Shown: positions 1-9,637, counted from the first letter of the stretch. The stretch: 64,000 nucleotides of DNA from Hymenobacter elongatus (GCF_004745955.1 NZ_SRLD01000011.1:1-64000), one strand, 5' to 3'. The notes: a model not told the origin generated them from the sequence alone. Made by a program: numbers and translations.

Positions 1-159
1 CTCATCGGCCACGGTGTAGCCGCTGGCCCCGTCGGCCAGACGTAAGAGCATCCGCCCGCGTTGGACCGTGCGCCCGGCGTGGCGGCCTTTGCGCGTTAAG
101 GCTTCAATGGTCAGGCGGTCAGCCGACAACAGGACGAATGGCGTGAGTGGTCTTCCCAT
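1..159 (-). CDS. IS630-like transposase, N-terminal fragment (runs off window)
   Basis: The visible 53 codons begin at an ATG on the minus strand and continue past the left edge without a stop. The peptide starts MGRPLTPFVLLSADRLTIEA and continues with a TRKGRHAGRTVQRGRMLLRL stretch. This resembles the helix-turn-helix start of IS630/Tc1-type transposases or their stand-alone HTH partner (LSxxERxxLExLARrgtxxarvvrRArilL). The catalytic DDE domain would lie outside the window, so whether the element is intact cannot be judged. No terminal inverted repeat was recognised on the visible side. Confidence 0.6.
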   Translation of the reverse strand, partial: MGRPLTPFVLLSADRLTIEALTRKGRHAGRTVQRGRMLLRLADGASGYTVADE

Positions 160-546
160 TCAAAAGCAACGACCAATCTGCTTTTTTGTTCGAAAAACTC
201 CCCTGACTAAGCATTAGTGTCTCAGCAGCCCCTCTTTAACCAGGCGCAGCACTTTTTCTACCTCTTGCAAAAATCTACAGCACGGTTGCTACGCTACCCA
301 AGCTCACATATCCTTTCCAACCCACTGGGAATAATGGCTATACGTGTGACCCAGGTTTAATGTAATTTTTTATTAAAAAATATCAATCATTAACATAGGT
401 ACAACCAAAGCAGAGCAGCAGGGTCCAAAATGGCTACAAAGCGCCTATCTGCACTTATTGAGACGACCTGGGGCGCTAAACGTTAGCTGGACCTAACCTG
501 CGATGCTGCCCTCGGTCTACTGCGGGATGCATCAACCACGGGCAAT
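160..546. other. AT-rich intergenic region
   Basis: No gene is seen. The stretch around 360-395 is much richer in A/T than the surrounding DNA and contains a short palindrome of the form ATTTTTTATTAAAAAAT. Similar A/T tracts occur upstream of other minus-strand genes in the window. It may carry the promoter of the transposase-like gene to its left. Confidence 0.4.
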
Positions 547-611
547 AAAAAAACGTCGCCTGAGCCTGGCAGAGGCAACTAAATTACCCTCACCAGCATC
601 AAGCGACGTTT
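547..611 (-). terminator. Probable terminator of the sugar-dehydrogenase gene
   Basis: Arms AAACGTCGC (551-559) and GCGACGTTT (603-611) pair around a loop that itself contains a GCCT/AGGC hairpin. On the minus strand the structure runs directly into a seven-T tract. It lies just downstream of the stop codon at 625. Confidence 0.55.
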
Positions 612-624
612 ATGATGTTAAGTG

Positions 625-3600
625 CTAGTAGCGCAGCAGCTTTATCTGCGCGGTTCCTTGCGGGCCATCAAGCAGTAAATAATACACCCCGGCCGCTGGC
701 ATAGCGGCCGATAAATTGAAGGAAAGCATCATCAGCGGCTGCAGCAGCTGCTGCCGACCACTTGCCACCACCGCCCCCAACGCCGAGAGCAGCGTGTAGC
801 TAACTTCGCCCTGCAGCGGCTGGCCTACCCGAATCGTGAAGCGTCCATCAGCTGACGGATTGGGGTGGACCTCGGCCTGCAGCAGCTTGGCTGCCGCCGA
901 TGAGGACTGGCTGGCCAGCGCCACGGCTGGCGGCGCCTGGTTGGTAACGGCAAACGTGATAGTTAGCTTGGTGCCGGCCGTGCCCCCACCATTCGTGCCG
1001 GAATAAGGTGTCGCCGTAAGCGAATAGCTACCCACGGCGGGCGTCCAGGGGTTGTAGTCGCTGTTGCTGTCGCTGTATAACGCATAAGGCGCTATGTTTT
1101 CGGTCTGGCTTTTGGTCTGGGTGCCACTCAGAGCCAGCACCACGCTGCCCACCGTTGCCGGGGTGGTATTGGCCCGAATATTCAGATTCTTAGTAGGCAG
1201 CGTGGCTAAGTTCAGCGTGGCTCCGCTGGCCAAAGCCTGAATCCCCTGGTCCGTATCAGCATTGATGAGCGTATAGCTTTCCACCGCGACGATGACGGCG
1301 AAGGTGGCCGTAATGGTCTTGTTGGCCGACATGGTCACGGCTAGCGGGTTGGTGTTGCCCGTCGCCGCCCCGCTCCAGCTCACAAACCGCTGCCCGGTGC
1401 CGGGCGTGGCCGTCAGCGTCACGACCGTGCCGCTGGCGTAGGTGGCCTGATTCGGGCTTTTGCTCACCGTGCCCGTGCCGCTGGTGTTCACCGTCAGCGT
1501 GTAGGTAACTGGCGGGGCTGGCTGGTCTACAACGATAAAGCTGATGGTGAGCGGCGAGCCGGCCGTGCCCCCACCATTTGTGCCGGAAAAAGGAGTGGCC
1601 GTGAGCGAATAAGTACCCACAGTGGGCGTCCAGGGATTATAGTTGCCGCTTACCGCCGAAAAAAGAGCATATGGGGGCACCGACTCGGTTTGGTTTTTCA
1701 CCTGCGCCCCGCTTAAGGCAAACACGACACTACTCGTGGCGGCCCCGTTCACATTGGCCCGGATATTCAGGTTGCGCGTCGGCAAGGTCGCCAGGTTCAG
1801 CGTTGCGCCCGTTGCCAGCGGCTGAATGTCCAGGTCGGTGTCGGCATTCACCAGCGTGTAGCTTGTCACGGCTGGTGGGGGCGGCGGAGCAAAAGTGGCC
1901 GTAATGGTCTTGTTGGCCGACATGGTCACGGCCAGCGGGTTGGTGCTGCCCGTCGCCGCCCCGCTCCAGCCCGTAAACACCTGCCCGGTGCCGGGCGTGG
2001 CCGTCAGCGTCACGACCGTGCCACTGGCGTAGGTGGCCTGATTCGGGCTTTTGCTCACCGTGCCCGTGCCGCTGGTGTTCACCGTCAGCGTGTAGGTAAC
2101 CGGCGGGGCTGGCTGGTCTACAACGATAAAGCTGATGGTGAGCGGAGTACCCGTGATACCGCCGCCGCCAGCACCGCTGAAGGGCGTGGCAGTAAGTGAA
2201 TAATTGCCTACTGGTGGCGTCCAGGGGTTATAGTCGCTGTTGCTGTCACTGAACAAGGCATACGGGGCCACCGACTCGGTTTGGTTTTTCACTTGCGCCC
2301 CGCTTAGGGCAAACACTACACTGCCCACGCTGCCGGGGCTGGTGGTAGCCCGGATATTCAGGTTGCGCGTCGGCAGCGTGGCCAAGTCCAGCGTGAAGCC
2401 GTCGGGCAGGGGCTGAATATCCTGGTCGGTATCGGCATTCACGAGTGTGAAGCTGCTCACGGCCGTGCCGCCGCCGGGCAGCGGAGCAAAGGTGGCCGTA
2501 ATGGTTTTGTTGGCCGACATGGTCACGGCCAGCGGGTTGGTGCTGCCCGTCGCCGCCCCGCTCCAGCCCGTGAATTCCTGCCCGGTGCCGGGCGTGGCCG
2601 TCAGCGTCACGATTGTACCGCTAGTGTAGTTGGCCTGGCTTGGATTTCGGCTCACGGTGCCCGTACCGCTGGTGTTCACCGTTAGCGCATAGGTATTGGG
2701 AGTTGCCTGATCGACGACAGAAAAGCTGGCCGTCAGCATCGCAGCCGGCGTGCCACCACCACCGGAGCCGCTGTAGGGCGTGGCCGACAGCGAGTAGTTG
2801 CCCACCGGCGGCGTCCAGGGGTTGTAGTCGCCATTCAGATCCGAAAAGAGAGCATACGGGGCCACCGACTCGGTTTGGTTTTTCACCTGCGCCCCCGTTA
2901 GCGCAAACACCACGCTGCCCGTGGTGGCCGGGTTGGCATTGGCTCTGATATTGAGGTTGCGCGTCGGCAGCGTCGCCAGGTTCAGCACCGTTCCGTTGAT
3001 AACGGCCTGGATATCCTCGTTGCTGTCGGCATCGACCAGCGTGAAGCTGGTGGTAGCACAATCGGGGTCGAGCCGCACCTCCTTGGTGGTGGCCAGGCCG
3101 GCAGCATCGGTCACGGTGAGGGTAATACGGTAGTAATAATTCTCCGCTCCGCACCCAAACGGCGCGATGGTCGTGGTGGTTTGCACATTCTGGTCGATGG
3201 GCTCGGGATGCTGATGCTGCTCGTGGTGCAAAATCGTTTGCCACTGATACGAGAGCTGCGCGCCGCTATGCTCGGCGTCCGTCACCGTCGCCCGCAGGTT
3301 GTAGGTCGAGTTGCCCGTCATCGAATACAGCGTGTTCAGCGCCGGGCTCGTAATGGTCACCTGCGGCGGCGTATTGTTGGCCGAGATACTCAGCGACGTC
3401 TGGTTGGTGCTGCCCTGGCTGTCTTTCACGGTTAGCGTCACCGTATATTTGGTGGGGGCCGAAGTGGGCGGCGTAAACGTATGCGCGGGATTGATGGCCG
3501 TACTGGTGGTGCCGTCGCCGAAATTCCATACGTAGGTTATGGGCTGCCCCTGCGGATCGGAGGAAGCGCTGCCCGTAAACTGCACGGCCAGCGGGCCGGG

Positions 3601-5229
3601 GCCAAAGGTTTTGTTGGCCGATGCCACGGCCACCGGGGGCGTGTTGCCGCCGGAGCTGTAAGTAACCTTGCGAATCTCGGACGGGTAAAAATTGACGTAA
3701 AACAAACCCGTTTCGCCCGGGCTCACGGCCATGCCGACCACCACGGCTCCATTGTTCACGAAATCCTGCACGGCGGTGGGCTTGTTGTTCGCATCCAGGC
3801 TCATGCGGCGAATCCAGCCGCCCACGTAGTCGCCAAAGAAATAGGCGTTCTGGTAGCCCGCCGGAAAATCGGAATAAGGGTAGAACACGCCGCCCGAGGA
3901 GGAATTGCCGCCAAACTGCGGCCCCGACACTGGCGAGCCAGCGGCCCCGATATTGACGGTGGCAGCAGTTTGGCCGCTAAAGATGCCCGTGCGCGAAGGC
4001 CCGTCGCCGTGGCCCCAGTCGATGAGCGGACGCGTGTGCACGAAGGTGGCGACGGAGGCCGGAATGGCTTTGGTATTGTCGCAGGGGTTAGTAAAAGTAG
4101 CCGTGCCGGTGGTGGTAGCCTGCTTGATCAGGTCGCGGAAGTAGAAGTACTGCTGCGTGCAGCCGCCAATGTTGTACTGCGGATTGGGCGCGTCGTAGTT
4201 GTAGGTGTTTTGCGAGGAAAACGAGCTGTAGGGCGTCAGGCCCTCAAACAAAGGCCAGCCCATATTCTGCCGGGGCTTGTCTACTACGTGGGTTTCTTCC
4301 CAGAGCGCGGCCCCCACCTCGCCGATATAGAGGATGCCGGGGTTGCCTGTGGTAGGATCGGTGCTGCCCGTGCCGGGCTTTAAGCTCATCCGAAACGGGT
4401 TGCGAAAACCCAGGGCCCACACCTTGGAGCGCGGGGCATTGGGAGCCGCTGCGTCGTAGTAGGGGTTGCTGGGAACCCCGGCTCCCGTAGCGGGGTCGAT
4501 GCGCAGAATCTTACCGCTCAGGCAGTTCACCAGCTGGGCCCGAAACGAGCCCACATCTTCTTTGCTCGTAATGATGCCGTCGGCCAGGGCCTGCTGAGCA
4601 TAGGTGGCGTTGTAGTTGCCGTAGTCGGGCAGCGGATGTGCGCCGTCGCCGGTCGACACCAGCAGCGTGCCGTCGGAGCCAAAAACCAGCGAATTGGTGA
4701 CGTGCCCCCTGAACGTGGACGGGATACCCGTGGATTTGGTCGCGCCCAGCAGTATGTTCCGGCTGGAGGCGGCCACGGTGCAATTTCCGGTCGGATTGGT
4801 GGCCGTGTAGCGGGTCAGGCGGCCAATGGTGGCGGTAGAATAGTCGTTGGTAGTGGCGCTATAGGCCGGCGTCCCGAAGTTCAGCAGGTGGTGCCGGTCT
4901 ACTACATAGAGCAGGTAGATATACCCGTTCGTATCGAAGTTGGGGTCGAGGGTGAAGCCCAGCAGGCCGTGGTCGGCCCAGGCGCCCACTTCGGGGCTGA
5001 TATCGAGCAGCAGCCTTCTTTGTCCGCCTTCCACTACCCACACCGTACCAGGCCTCTCCCACACGAACATTTTCGAGCCGGTTTTGGTGAACGTCAGCCC
5101 TACGGCCTCATTCCAGTTCGCTGAAACAACAGCTGACGTGAAGCCACTGGGGGGAGCCTGGGCCCGCAGCTGTGGGCAATGCAGTGTTAAAAAAAGCACC
5201 CAGAGCACCCATGTACACGTATTTTTCAT
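625..5229 (-). CDS. Secreted PQQ-type sugar dehydrogenase-like protein with PKD domain, four repeat modules and T9SS sorting domain
   Basis: About 1534 residues. I start at the internal ATG giving MKNTCTWVLWVLFLTLHC, a clean signal peptide ending at an AQ site; an upstream in-frame ATG at 5253 only adds polar residues. Residues about 30-500 form a glucose/sorbosone dehydrogenase-type beta-propeller, with a RGHVTNSLVFGSDGTLLVS motif and 'VWALGFRNPFR'. A PKD domain follows (WNFGDGT), then a second Ig-like domain. After that come four copies of a ~110-residue module beginning S[FY]TL[VI][ND]AD (approximately 725, 925, 1120 and 1320). Three InlB-B-type repeats (LTVNTSGTGTVS...GWSG...TATFA) separate them. 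The last ~80 residues (VHPNPSADG to the end) are a T9SS type A sorting domain. It is probably exported and surface-attached or released. Sugar oxidation is family inference; substrate and cofactor are unknown. Confidence 0.85.
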   Translation of the reverse strand: MKNTCTWVLWVLFLTLHCPQLRAQAPPSGFTSAVVSANWNEAVGLTFTKTGSKMFVWERPGTVWVVEGGQRRLLLDISPEVGAWADHGLLGFTLDPNFDTNGYIYLLYVVDRHHLLNFGTPAYSATTNDYSTATIGRLTRYTATNPTGNCTVAASSRNILLGATKSTGIPSTFRGHVTNSLVFGSDGTLLVSTGDGAHPLPDYGNYNATYAQQALADGIITSKEDVGSFRAQLVNCLSGKILRIDPATGAGVPSNPYYDAAAPNAPRSKVWALGFRNPFRMSLKPGTGSTDPTTGNPGILYIGEVGAALWEETHVVDKPRQNMGWPLFEGLTPYSSFSSQNTYNYDAPNPQYNIGGCTQQYFYFRDLIKQATTTGTATFTNPCDNTKAIPASVATFVHTRPLIDWGHGDGPSRTGIFSGQTAATVNIGAAGSPVSGPQFGGNSSSGGVFYPYSDFPAGYQNAYFFGDYVGGWIRRMSLDANNKPTAVQDFVNNGAVVVGMAVSPGETGLFYVNFYPSEIRKVTYSSGGNTPPVAVASANKTFGPGPLAVQFTGSASSDPQGQPITYVWNFGDGTTSTAINPAHTFTPPTSAPTKYTVTLTVKDSQGSTNQTSLSISANNTPPQVTITSPALNTLYSMTGNSTYNLRATVTDAEHSGAQLSYQWQTILHHEQHQHPEPIDQNVQTTTTIAPFGCGAENYYYRITLTVTDAAGLATTKEVRLDPDCATTSFTLVDADSNEDIQAVINGTVLNLATLPTRNLNIRANANPATTGSVVFALTGAQVKNQTESVAPYALFSDLNGDYNPWTPPVGNYSLSATPYSGSGGGGTPAAMLTASFSVVDQATPNTYALTVNTSGTGTVSRNPSQANYTSGTIVTLTATPGTGQEFTGWSGAATGSTNPLAVTMSANKTITATFAPLPGGGTAVSSFTLVNADTDQDIQPLPDGFTLDLATLPTRNLNIRATTSPGSVGSVVFALSGAQVKNQTESVAPYALFSDSNSDYNPWTPPVGNYSLTATPFSGAGGGGITGTPLTISFIVVDQPAPPVTYTLTVNTSGTGTVSKSPNQATYASGTVVTLTATPGTGQVFTGWSGAATGSTNPLAVTMSANKTITATFAPPPPPAVTSYTLVNADTDLDIQPLATGATLNLATLPTRNLNIRANVNGAATSSVVFALSGAQVKNQTESVPPYALFSAVSGNYNPWTPTVGTYSLTATPFSGTNGGGTAGSPLTISFIVVDQPAPPVTYTLTVNTSGTGTVSKSPNQATYASGTVVTLTATPGTGQRFVSWSGAATGNTNPLAVTMSANKTITATFAVIVAVESYTLINADTDQGIQALASGATLNLATLPTKNLNIRANTTPATVGSVVLALSGTQTKSQTENIAPYALYSDSNSDYNPWTPAVGSYSLTATPYSGTNGGGTAGTKLTITFAVTNQAPPAVALASQSSSAAAKLLQAEVHPNPSADGRFTIRVGQPLQGEVSYTLLSALGAVVASGRQQLLQPLMMLSFNLSAAMPAAGVYYLLLDGPQGTAQIKLLRY

Positions 5230-5804
5230 GCTGTCTGTATTAGAATTAGGCAATGCATCCGTTTTCTACAAGCCCACTACCACCAGGGCGCGGCGGCTAC
5301 CAGCCGGAGCACGATACCCGCTTTTTAGCTTGGGCACACCATTGCTGATGCAGCGTATCTGGCTTTTGTGTCGTGGGTTTTCGTTTCTGGCAGGGTATAC
5401 CTCCTTACACTTCTTCCGGCAGTAGCAACACACTAGGGCAAACGCCAAAGAGACTGAGGCAACTACAGCAGAGCAATGCCCCAACAGCGGCCTCGGACTC
5501 GGAAACAGGAACTACTAAACGGTGGTAGATACTGACAACAGAGCACAGTCCAGAGTGCCCCCGAGCGGTGCCTCGCGAGTGGCTCCGTTGGGGTCTGGTT
5601 TCTAAACAGAAGAAGTTACTATAATTATTTTTATTAAAAAATTAATTATTTCACTAAATCATGTGATACCAAACGCTGTTCAGCTTGCTAGCTACACATG
5701 GAACCTGTTCAGGAAGTCATTAAGATCAGTCACCCCGTCAGTCTACTTCCTAGACAGCTTCATGACAGGCAACGCAGACTAACTGTTCATCCTCACTATC
5801 GCTC
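5230..5804. other. Intergenic region with AT-rich tract
   Basis: No coding potential was recognised. A strong A/T island at about 5619-5660 (containing TTTTTATTAAAAAATTAATT) sits roughly 400 bp upstream of the minus-strand dehydrogenase gene. It resembles the islands near 365, 12480 and 15110. A -33/-7 pair nearer the gene is only weakly matched. Confidence 0.35.
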
Positions 5805-5840
5805 CAAAAAAGAAGCAGCTCCCGGCCTGGGAGCTGCTTC
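5805..5840 (-). terminator. Rho-independent terminator of the small T9SS protein gene
   Basis: A perfect 12-bp stem, GAAGCAGCTCCC (5812-5823) with GGGAGCTGCTTC (5829-5840), closes a 5-nt loop. On the minus strand it is followed by six T residues (AAAAAA at 5806-5811 on the plus strand). It lies 140 bp after the stop codon of the gene at 5981. Confidence 0.8.
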
Positions 5841-5980
5841 TCTTCTGTCTTCATAAAATAGGGTGGCCTCGGATAGCTTGTTTCTAGGCTGATATAGGGC
5901 GACTAAAAATAAGGAGGATGCGAGCCGGTGACAGGCCTAGGGTCTCACTCTTGCTGAGGCTGCCTGAACTTGTAAAGATC

Positions 5981-6703
5981 TTAGCGGCGCACGAGCTTAA
6001 GCTGGGCGTTGAGCTTTTTTCCTTGCAGGCGCACGTAGTACAAGCCGGCGGCTGGCAACTGCCGGGAAAAATCGAGGGGCAGCAGCGTGGTTGCTTGTGC
6101 TACCGGCACAGTGCCCTCAGCCACCAGCGCCCCCACGGCCGACAGGAGCGTGTAGTGCACCGAACCCTGCACCGCTTCGGGCAGCACAACTTGGTAGTGG
6201 CCATCGGCGGACGGGTTCGGATAGGCTTGCAGCCCACGGTCAACGGTTGGCTTCGCCTGGGCCGTAATAATGCCCGTGCGGTTGATAAACTTGAACGTAA
6301 TGGTCAGAGCCGTGCCGGCCGTGCCCGCGCCACCAGCTTCGGTATATGGCGTAGCGGTGAGCGAATATTTGCCCACGGCGGGCGTCCAGGCATTGTAGTC
6401 GCCGCCCGCATCCGAAAACAACGCATACGGCGCCAGCGACTCAGTCTGGTCGCGGGTGTCGGCGCCGGTGAGGCTGAACTCGACGCTACCCACGGCAGCA
6501 GGCGTAGTGGTAGCTCTAATATTCAGGTTGCGCGTGGGCATCTGCACCAGGTTTATGCTGTCGCCGCTCACGAGCGGCATAATATCCAGGTCCGTATCGG
6601 CATTGACCAGCACAAAGCTGGTTACCGCCTGGGGCGTAGTTTGGGCGGATGCGGGCAGGTAGCCGAGCAGGGCTAGCAGCAAGAGAGTAGCGGGAGCTTT
6701 CAC
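5981..6703 (-). CDS. Small secreted protein: one repeat module plus T9SS sorting domain
   Basis: About 240 residues from a GTG at 6703, chosen because it opens directly into the signal peptide VKAPATLLLLALLGYLPASAQ-type sequence; the ATG at 6772 would place 23 odd residues before it. The body is a single copy of the module found four times in the neighbouring dehydrogenase (SFVLVNADTDLDI, PTRNLNIRA, QTESLAPYALFSD, YNAWTPAVGKYSLTATPY). The C-terminus (AYPNPSADGHY ... LKLVRR) is a T9SS type A sorting domain, closely matching that of the neighbour. A strong terminator follows. The two genes probably derive from a common ancestor or exchanged the module. The module has no catalytic signature that I recognise; a binding or adhesive role is inference. 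Confidence 0.8.
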   Translation of the reverse strand: MKAPATLLLLALLGYLPASAQTTPQAVTSFVLVNADTDLDIMPLVSGDSINLVQMPTRNLNIRATTTPAAVGSVEFSLTGADTRDQTESLAPYALFSDAGGDYNAWTPAVGKYSLTATPYTEAGGAGTAGTALTITFKFINRTGIITAQAKPTVDRGLQAYPNPSADGHYQVVLPEAVQGSVHYTLLSAVGALVAEGTVPVAQATTLLPLDFSRQLPAAGLYYVRLQGKKLNAQLKLVRR

Positions 6704-6888
6704 GAGTAGTGGGATTAGGGAGGGAGAATGAAAAAATTGACGCCAGCAGCCGGGCAATACCCTCCCTATCACACCTGTTTTAGGGAGGAGTCAGCGTAGT
6801 TCGACCAGAAGCAAAGGAGAAGTCAGCGGCCATCAGCAGGTTGCCGGGCCTTATTGGGTTCCATGGATGCACGTAATTGACGGCCGCG

Positions 6889-8151
6889 TTAGGTATTTGT
6901 AGAGAAGGAATGGAGCAGGTGGTGAAGCTTGGGCAAAGGGTCGCCGAGCCAGCCCCGAATGGTCGTATCCTGCCAGGAGAAGGGAATTTTATTGGGACCT
7001 CGGCCCAATAGTTTGTACCGAAGAAAATTGGCGAAGGGAATATAGCGCCCCAGCGTAAAGGACGCGGGCGGAATCTGCTGGCCCAGCGCGGCCCGGCACG
7101 CCAGCACCGGGAAGTTCATAGTGGCCCGCACCGCCGAGCCTACCACCGTCAGCCAGAAGCGGGTGTTGATTTCAATGACCTTCATCTGCCGCGCCTGGGT
7201 ATCGTAGCGCAGATCGAGGTGGGCCACGCCGCTCCAGTTCAGGGCCGACATCACCCGGTGTACCACGTCGAGCACGGCCTCATTGCGCACAAACTCGATG
7301 GCCTCGGTGGGCGCATAGGTGGAAACAGCCGGTAAAATCCCCTTCTGAATAGAATACGCCACCAGCTTGCCCTTGTGATAGAGCACGTTGCAATCGATAT
7401 CGTAGCCTTCGATACAGTTCTGGATGACGTAGTTGCTCGCGGCGGGCAGGGCAGCCACGGCCCGCCGCAGCGTTTCCGCGTCCTGAAACAGCTCAATGCC
7501 GCCCCCGCCTATACCGTCCACCGGCTTGAGCAGCACCGGAAAACGGAACCCCTCGAGCTGCGCCGCCAGGTTGCGCCGCACGTCCAGAATGGTGTCGGGC
7601 GCCGGGATGCCCCGGGCCTGCATGAAAGCGCCCAGCTTGCTCTTATCGGTGGCTATTTCATACGCGGCCGATTCGGGCAGCGGCAGCACCCGCAGAAAAG
7701 CGGCCAGCTGCTGGCGGTGCGCAATGGTGAAGCGCATACCCGCCACATCAATAGGCAAAAACACCTCAGCTTGCGTATTTTCGGCGACTTCCCGGGTGTA
7801 AGCAAGGAATTCAGCGTCCGATTTTTCTGGCGAAAAGCAGTGATGCTTGCGCACGTACCGTGAAAAGCGGTAAGGACTCGCCGAATTGCGCGAGAGCAGA
7901 TGAACGACGACGCCTTTCTGGCGGCACAGGCAAAACAAAACTGCCCCCGTGAGCCGGTAATTGCTTTCCAGCACCAGTACAGTGAGCGTGTCACCCTCCT
8001 TTCTTGGATAGTGCGACGCCGCTCGGCCCGGCTGCCGGGTGTCGTCTGGCGCAGGGTTGGCATCCTCAGATGGCGGCCTGGGTGCCGGGTTCAGGGGAAT
8101 ATGACGGTCGGCACCGGCATATTCCAGTAGGCTGATCTGGTCGGTGTTCAT
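6889..8151 (-). CDS. ATP-grasp family ligase of the polysaccharide operon
   Basis: 420 residues. The first ~50 are polar and low in complexity. An N-terminal pre-ATP-grasp fold begins at LTVLVLESNYRLTGAVLFCL. The ATP-grasp core follows, with FPVLLKPVDGIGGGGIELF (nucleotide-binding lysine and glycine loop) and GVAHLDLRYD...MKVIEINTRFW (metal-binding acidic residues). Such carbamoyl-phosphate-synthase-like proteins join a carboxylate to an amine or other nucleophile using ATP. It is the last gene of the operon that starts with the cytidylyltransferase at 12344, 60 bp after the SAF-domain oxidoreductase. This suggests it decorates a nucleotide sugar or glycan, for example with an amino acid. The substrate cannot be read from the sequence. 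Confidence 0.8.
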   Translation of the reverse strand: MNTDQISLLEYAGADRHIPLNPAPRPPSEDANPAPDDTRQPGRAASHYPRKEGDTLTVLVLESNYRLTGAVLFCLCRQKGVVVHLLSRNSASPYRFSRYVRKHHCFSPEKSDAEFLAYTREVAENTQAEVFLPIDVAGMRFTIAHRQQLAAFLRVLPLPESAAYEIATDKSKLGAFMQARGIPAPDTILDVRRNLAAQLEGFRFPVLLKPVDGIGGGGIELFQDAETLRRAVAALPAASNYVIQNCIEGYDIDCNVLYHKGKLVAYSIQKGILPAVSTYAPTEAIEFVRNEAVLDVVHRVMSALNWSGVAHLDLRYDTQARQMKVIEINTRFWLTVVGSAVRATMNFPVLACRAALGQQIPPASFTLGRYIPFANFLRYKLLGRGPNKIPFSWQDTTIRGWLGDPLPKLHHLLHSFSTNT

Positions 8152-8211
8152 GTGTGGGTGAGAGTAGGTGGGGTGGAAAGCAGCAGGAAAATAAAATAAT
8201 GTAGATAGCTG

Positions 8212-9567
8212 TTAATCAACGGCTGACCCAACCTCAGCCGCCACTGCCTCAGCCGAGCTGACGCGGGCACTCAAGCCGAAATACGCCTCCTGTTCCCGGC
8301 GCAGCTGGTCGACCAACCGGCCGGCCGGCAGTTCCACATCGTCGTAGGTTAGCGCCTGGTCTTTGGGCACATCCCGTAGCAGCCGGCAGCCCTCGGCCAC
8401 GCCCAGCGGCAGCAGGTTTTGCTCCTGCGCCACGGCAGCGTTTTCCGCCAGCCCGTAGGTCATGTAGTGCCCGATACCGTCGAGGGTTTCGCCGGCCCGC
8501 AGCGGAATCTTGGCGGCCGTAATTACCTCCACGCGGGGCGCACCCTGCGGGGCCAGCGCGGCATCCTGAAACAGAACCGCCCGGGCCACGGTAGTAGGCG
8601 TTTCGAAATGGCACAGGTGGTAGGGTGTGTAGAAACAGTAGAGCGGCCCCGGCCCCAGCTTGTACAGCTTCAGGTAATGCTGCTGAATAGGATCATCGTG
8701 GGTGCCCAGAATGAAAACGCCCGGCCCGGGCTCGGCCCCCACCACGTAGTCGACGATGCCGGGGCCACCGCTGAGCAGCAGCTCCTGCGGATACCACTCC
8801 GCCGCTTTGCTGATAGGCGTGCCCGGGGCTACTGTAGGCCCCAGCATGCCCCGCTGCGCCACTTCCATGCCCAAGGCATTGGCAATTACGGCCTGCTCGA
8901 AGCTGATTTTGCTGCCATCGGCAAAGCTCGTCACCATGCTTGGGTTTTGGCCCCACTGCCGGGCAAAAGCTTCCTGCGTAGTTGGGTTGCGGTACGGGTC
9001 GTGCAGGCCCTTAATGTTGCCGCACAGCACGGGCTTCACGCCCAGGCCTTTCACGAAGCGCGCCAGATTCAGCGTCACGCCCGGCTGGTCGCCGTCCGAT
9101 ACGGTGTACACCACCCCGGCCCGGTCGGCGTGCACTTTCAGAATGGCTCCTACCGTGCCGTCGAGCTCGGCATTGAGCAGCACCACGTGCTTGCCGTGGC
9201 GAATGGCTTCCAGCACCACGTGCGCGCCGTGCTCCACGGCTCCGGTCACCTCAATAATGGCATCGATACCTTCGGCCCGACTGAGCAGCAGCGCATCGTC
9301 CGTAATAGCCGGCTGGCCGCGCTGAATACAGGTTTCCAGGGCCAGCACCGAGTCTACTTCCCGGGCCGCCAGCTCCCCGGCTTCCTCGTAGGCACGCCGG
9401 GCCTGCGACAAAGTGCGGTTGGCAATGGCGACCAGCACCATGCCCGGCACGTAGCGGCAAATTTGCAGCGCTACGCCGCGCCCCATAAATCCGGCCCCTA
9501 CCATCGCCACGCGGATGGGTTGACCCAGGCGTTGGCGTTGCGCCAGTGCGGTATCAATGATGAGCAT
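8212..9567 (-). CDS. NAD(P)-dependent oxidoreductase with homoserine-dehydrogenase-like fold and C-terminal SAF domain
   Basis: 451 residues. The Rossmann motif is RVAMVGAGFMGRGVALQI near residue 20, followed by a catalytic region with DGDQPGVTLNLARFVKGLG. The C-terminal ~80 residues (LPLGVAEGCRLLRDVPKDQA, DDVELP) look like a SAF/antifreeze-like domain. Proteins of this architecture occur in lipopolysaccharide and exopolysaccharide clusters and act on activated sugars or branched-chain precursors. Here it lies between the RmlC-like epimerase and the ATP-grasp ligase on the same strand with short spacers, so it is probably part of the same sugar-modification pathway. The exact reaction is not known to me. 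Confidence 0.75.
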   Translation of the reverse strand: MLIIDTALAQRQRLGQPIRVAMVGAGFMGRGVALQICRYVPGMVLVAIANRTLSQARRAYEEAGELAAREVDSVLALETCIQRGQPAITDDALLLSRAEGIDAIIEVTGAVEHGAHVVLEAIRHGKHVVLLNAELDGTVGAILKVHADRAGVVYTVSDGDQPGVTLNLARFVKGLGVKPVLCGNIKGLHDPYRNPTTQEAFARQWGQNPSMVTSFADGSKISFEQAVIANALGMEVAQRGMLGPTVAPGTPISKAAEWYPQELLLSGGPGIVDYVVGAEPGPGVFILGTHDDPIQQHYLKLYKLGPGPLYCFYTPYHLCHFETPTTVARAVLFQDAALAPQGAPRVEVITAAKIPLRAGETLDGIGHYMTYGLAENAAVAQEQNLLPLGVAEGCRLLRDVPKDQALTYDDVELPAGRLVDQLRREQEAYFGLSARVSSAEAVAAEVGSAVD

Positions 9568-9637
9568 AACTTTTCAGAAAGCAGGTGATGAAAGAAAGAG
9601 TATAGCTGGCAGCGGACAACGGAATGAATGCTGCGGC

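Noticed and set aside
960..2950. Regular repeats that could suggest a CRISPR array
   Set aside because: The repeat unit is about 590 bp, in frame, and encodes protein modules. There are no short repeats separated by unique spacers.
3481..4383. 300-codon plus-strand frame within the sugar-dehydrogenase gene
   Set aside because: Antisense to the well-supported beta-propeller region. No recognisable domain.
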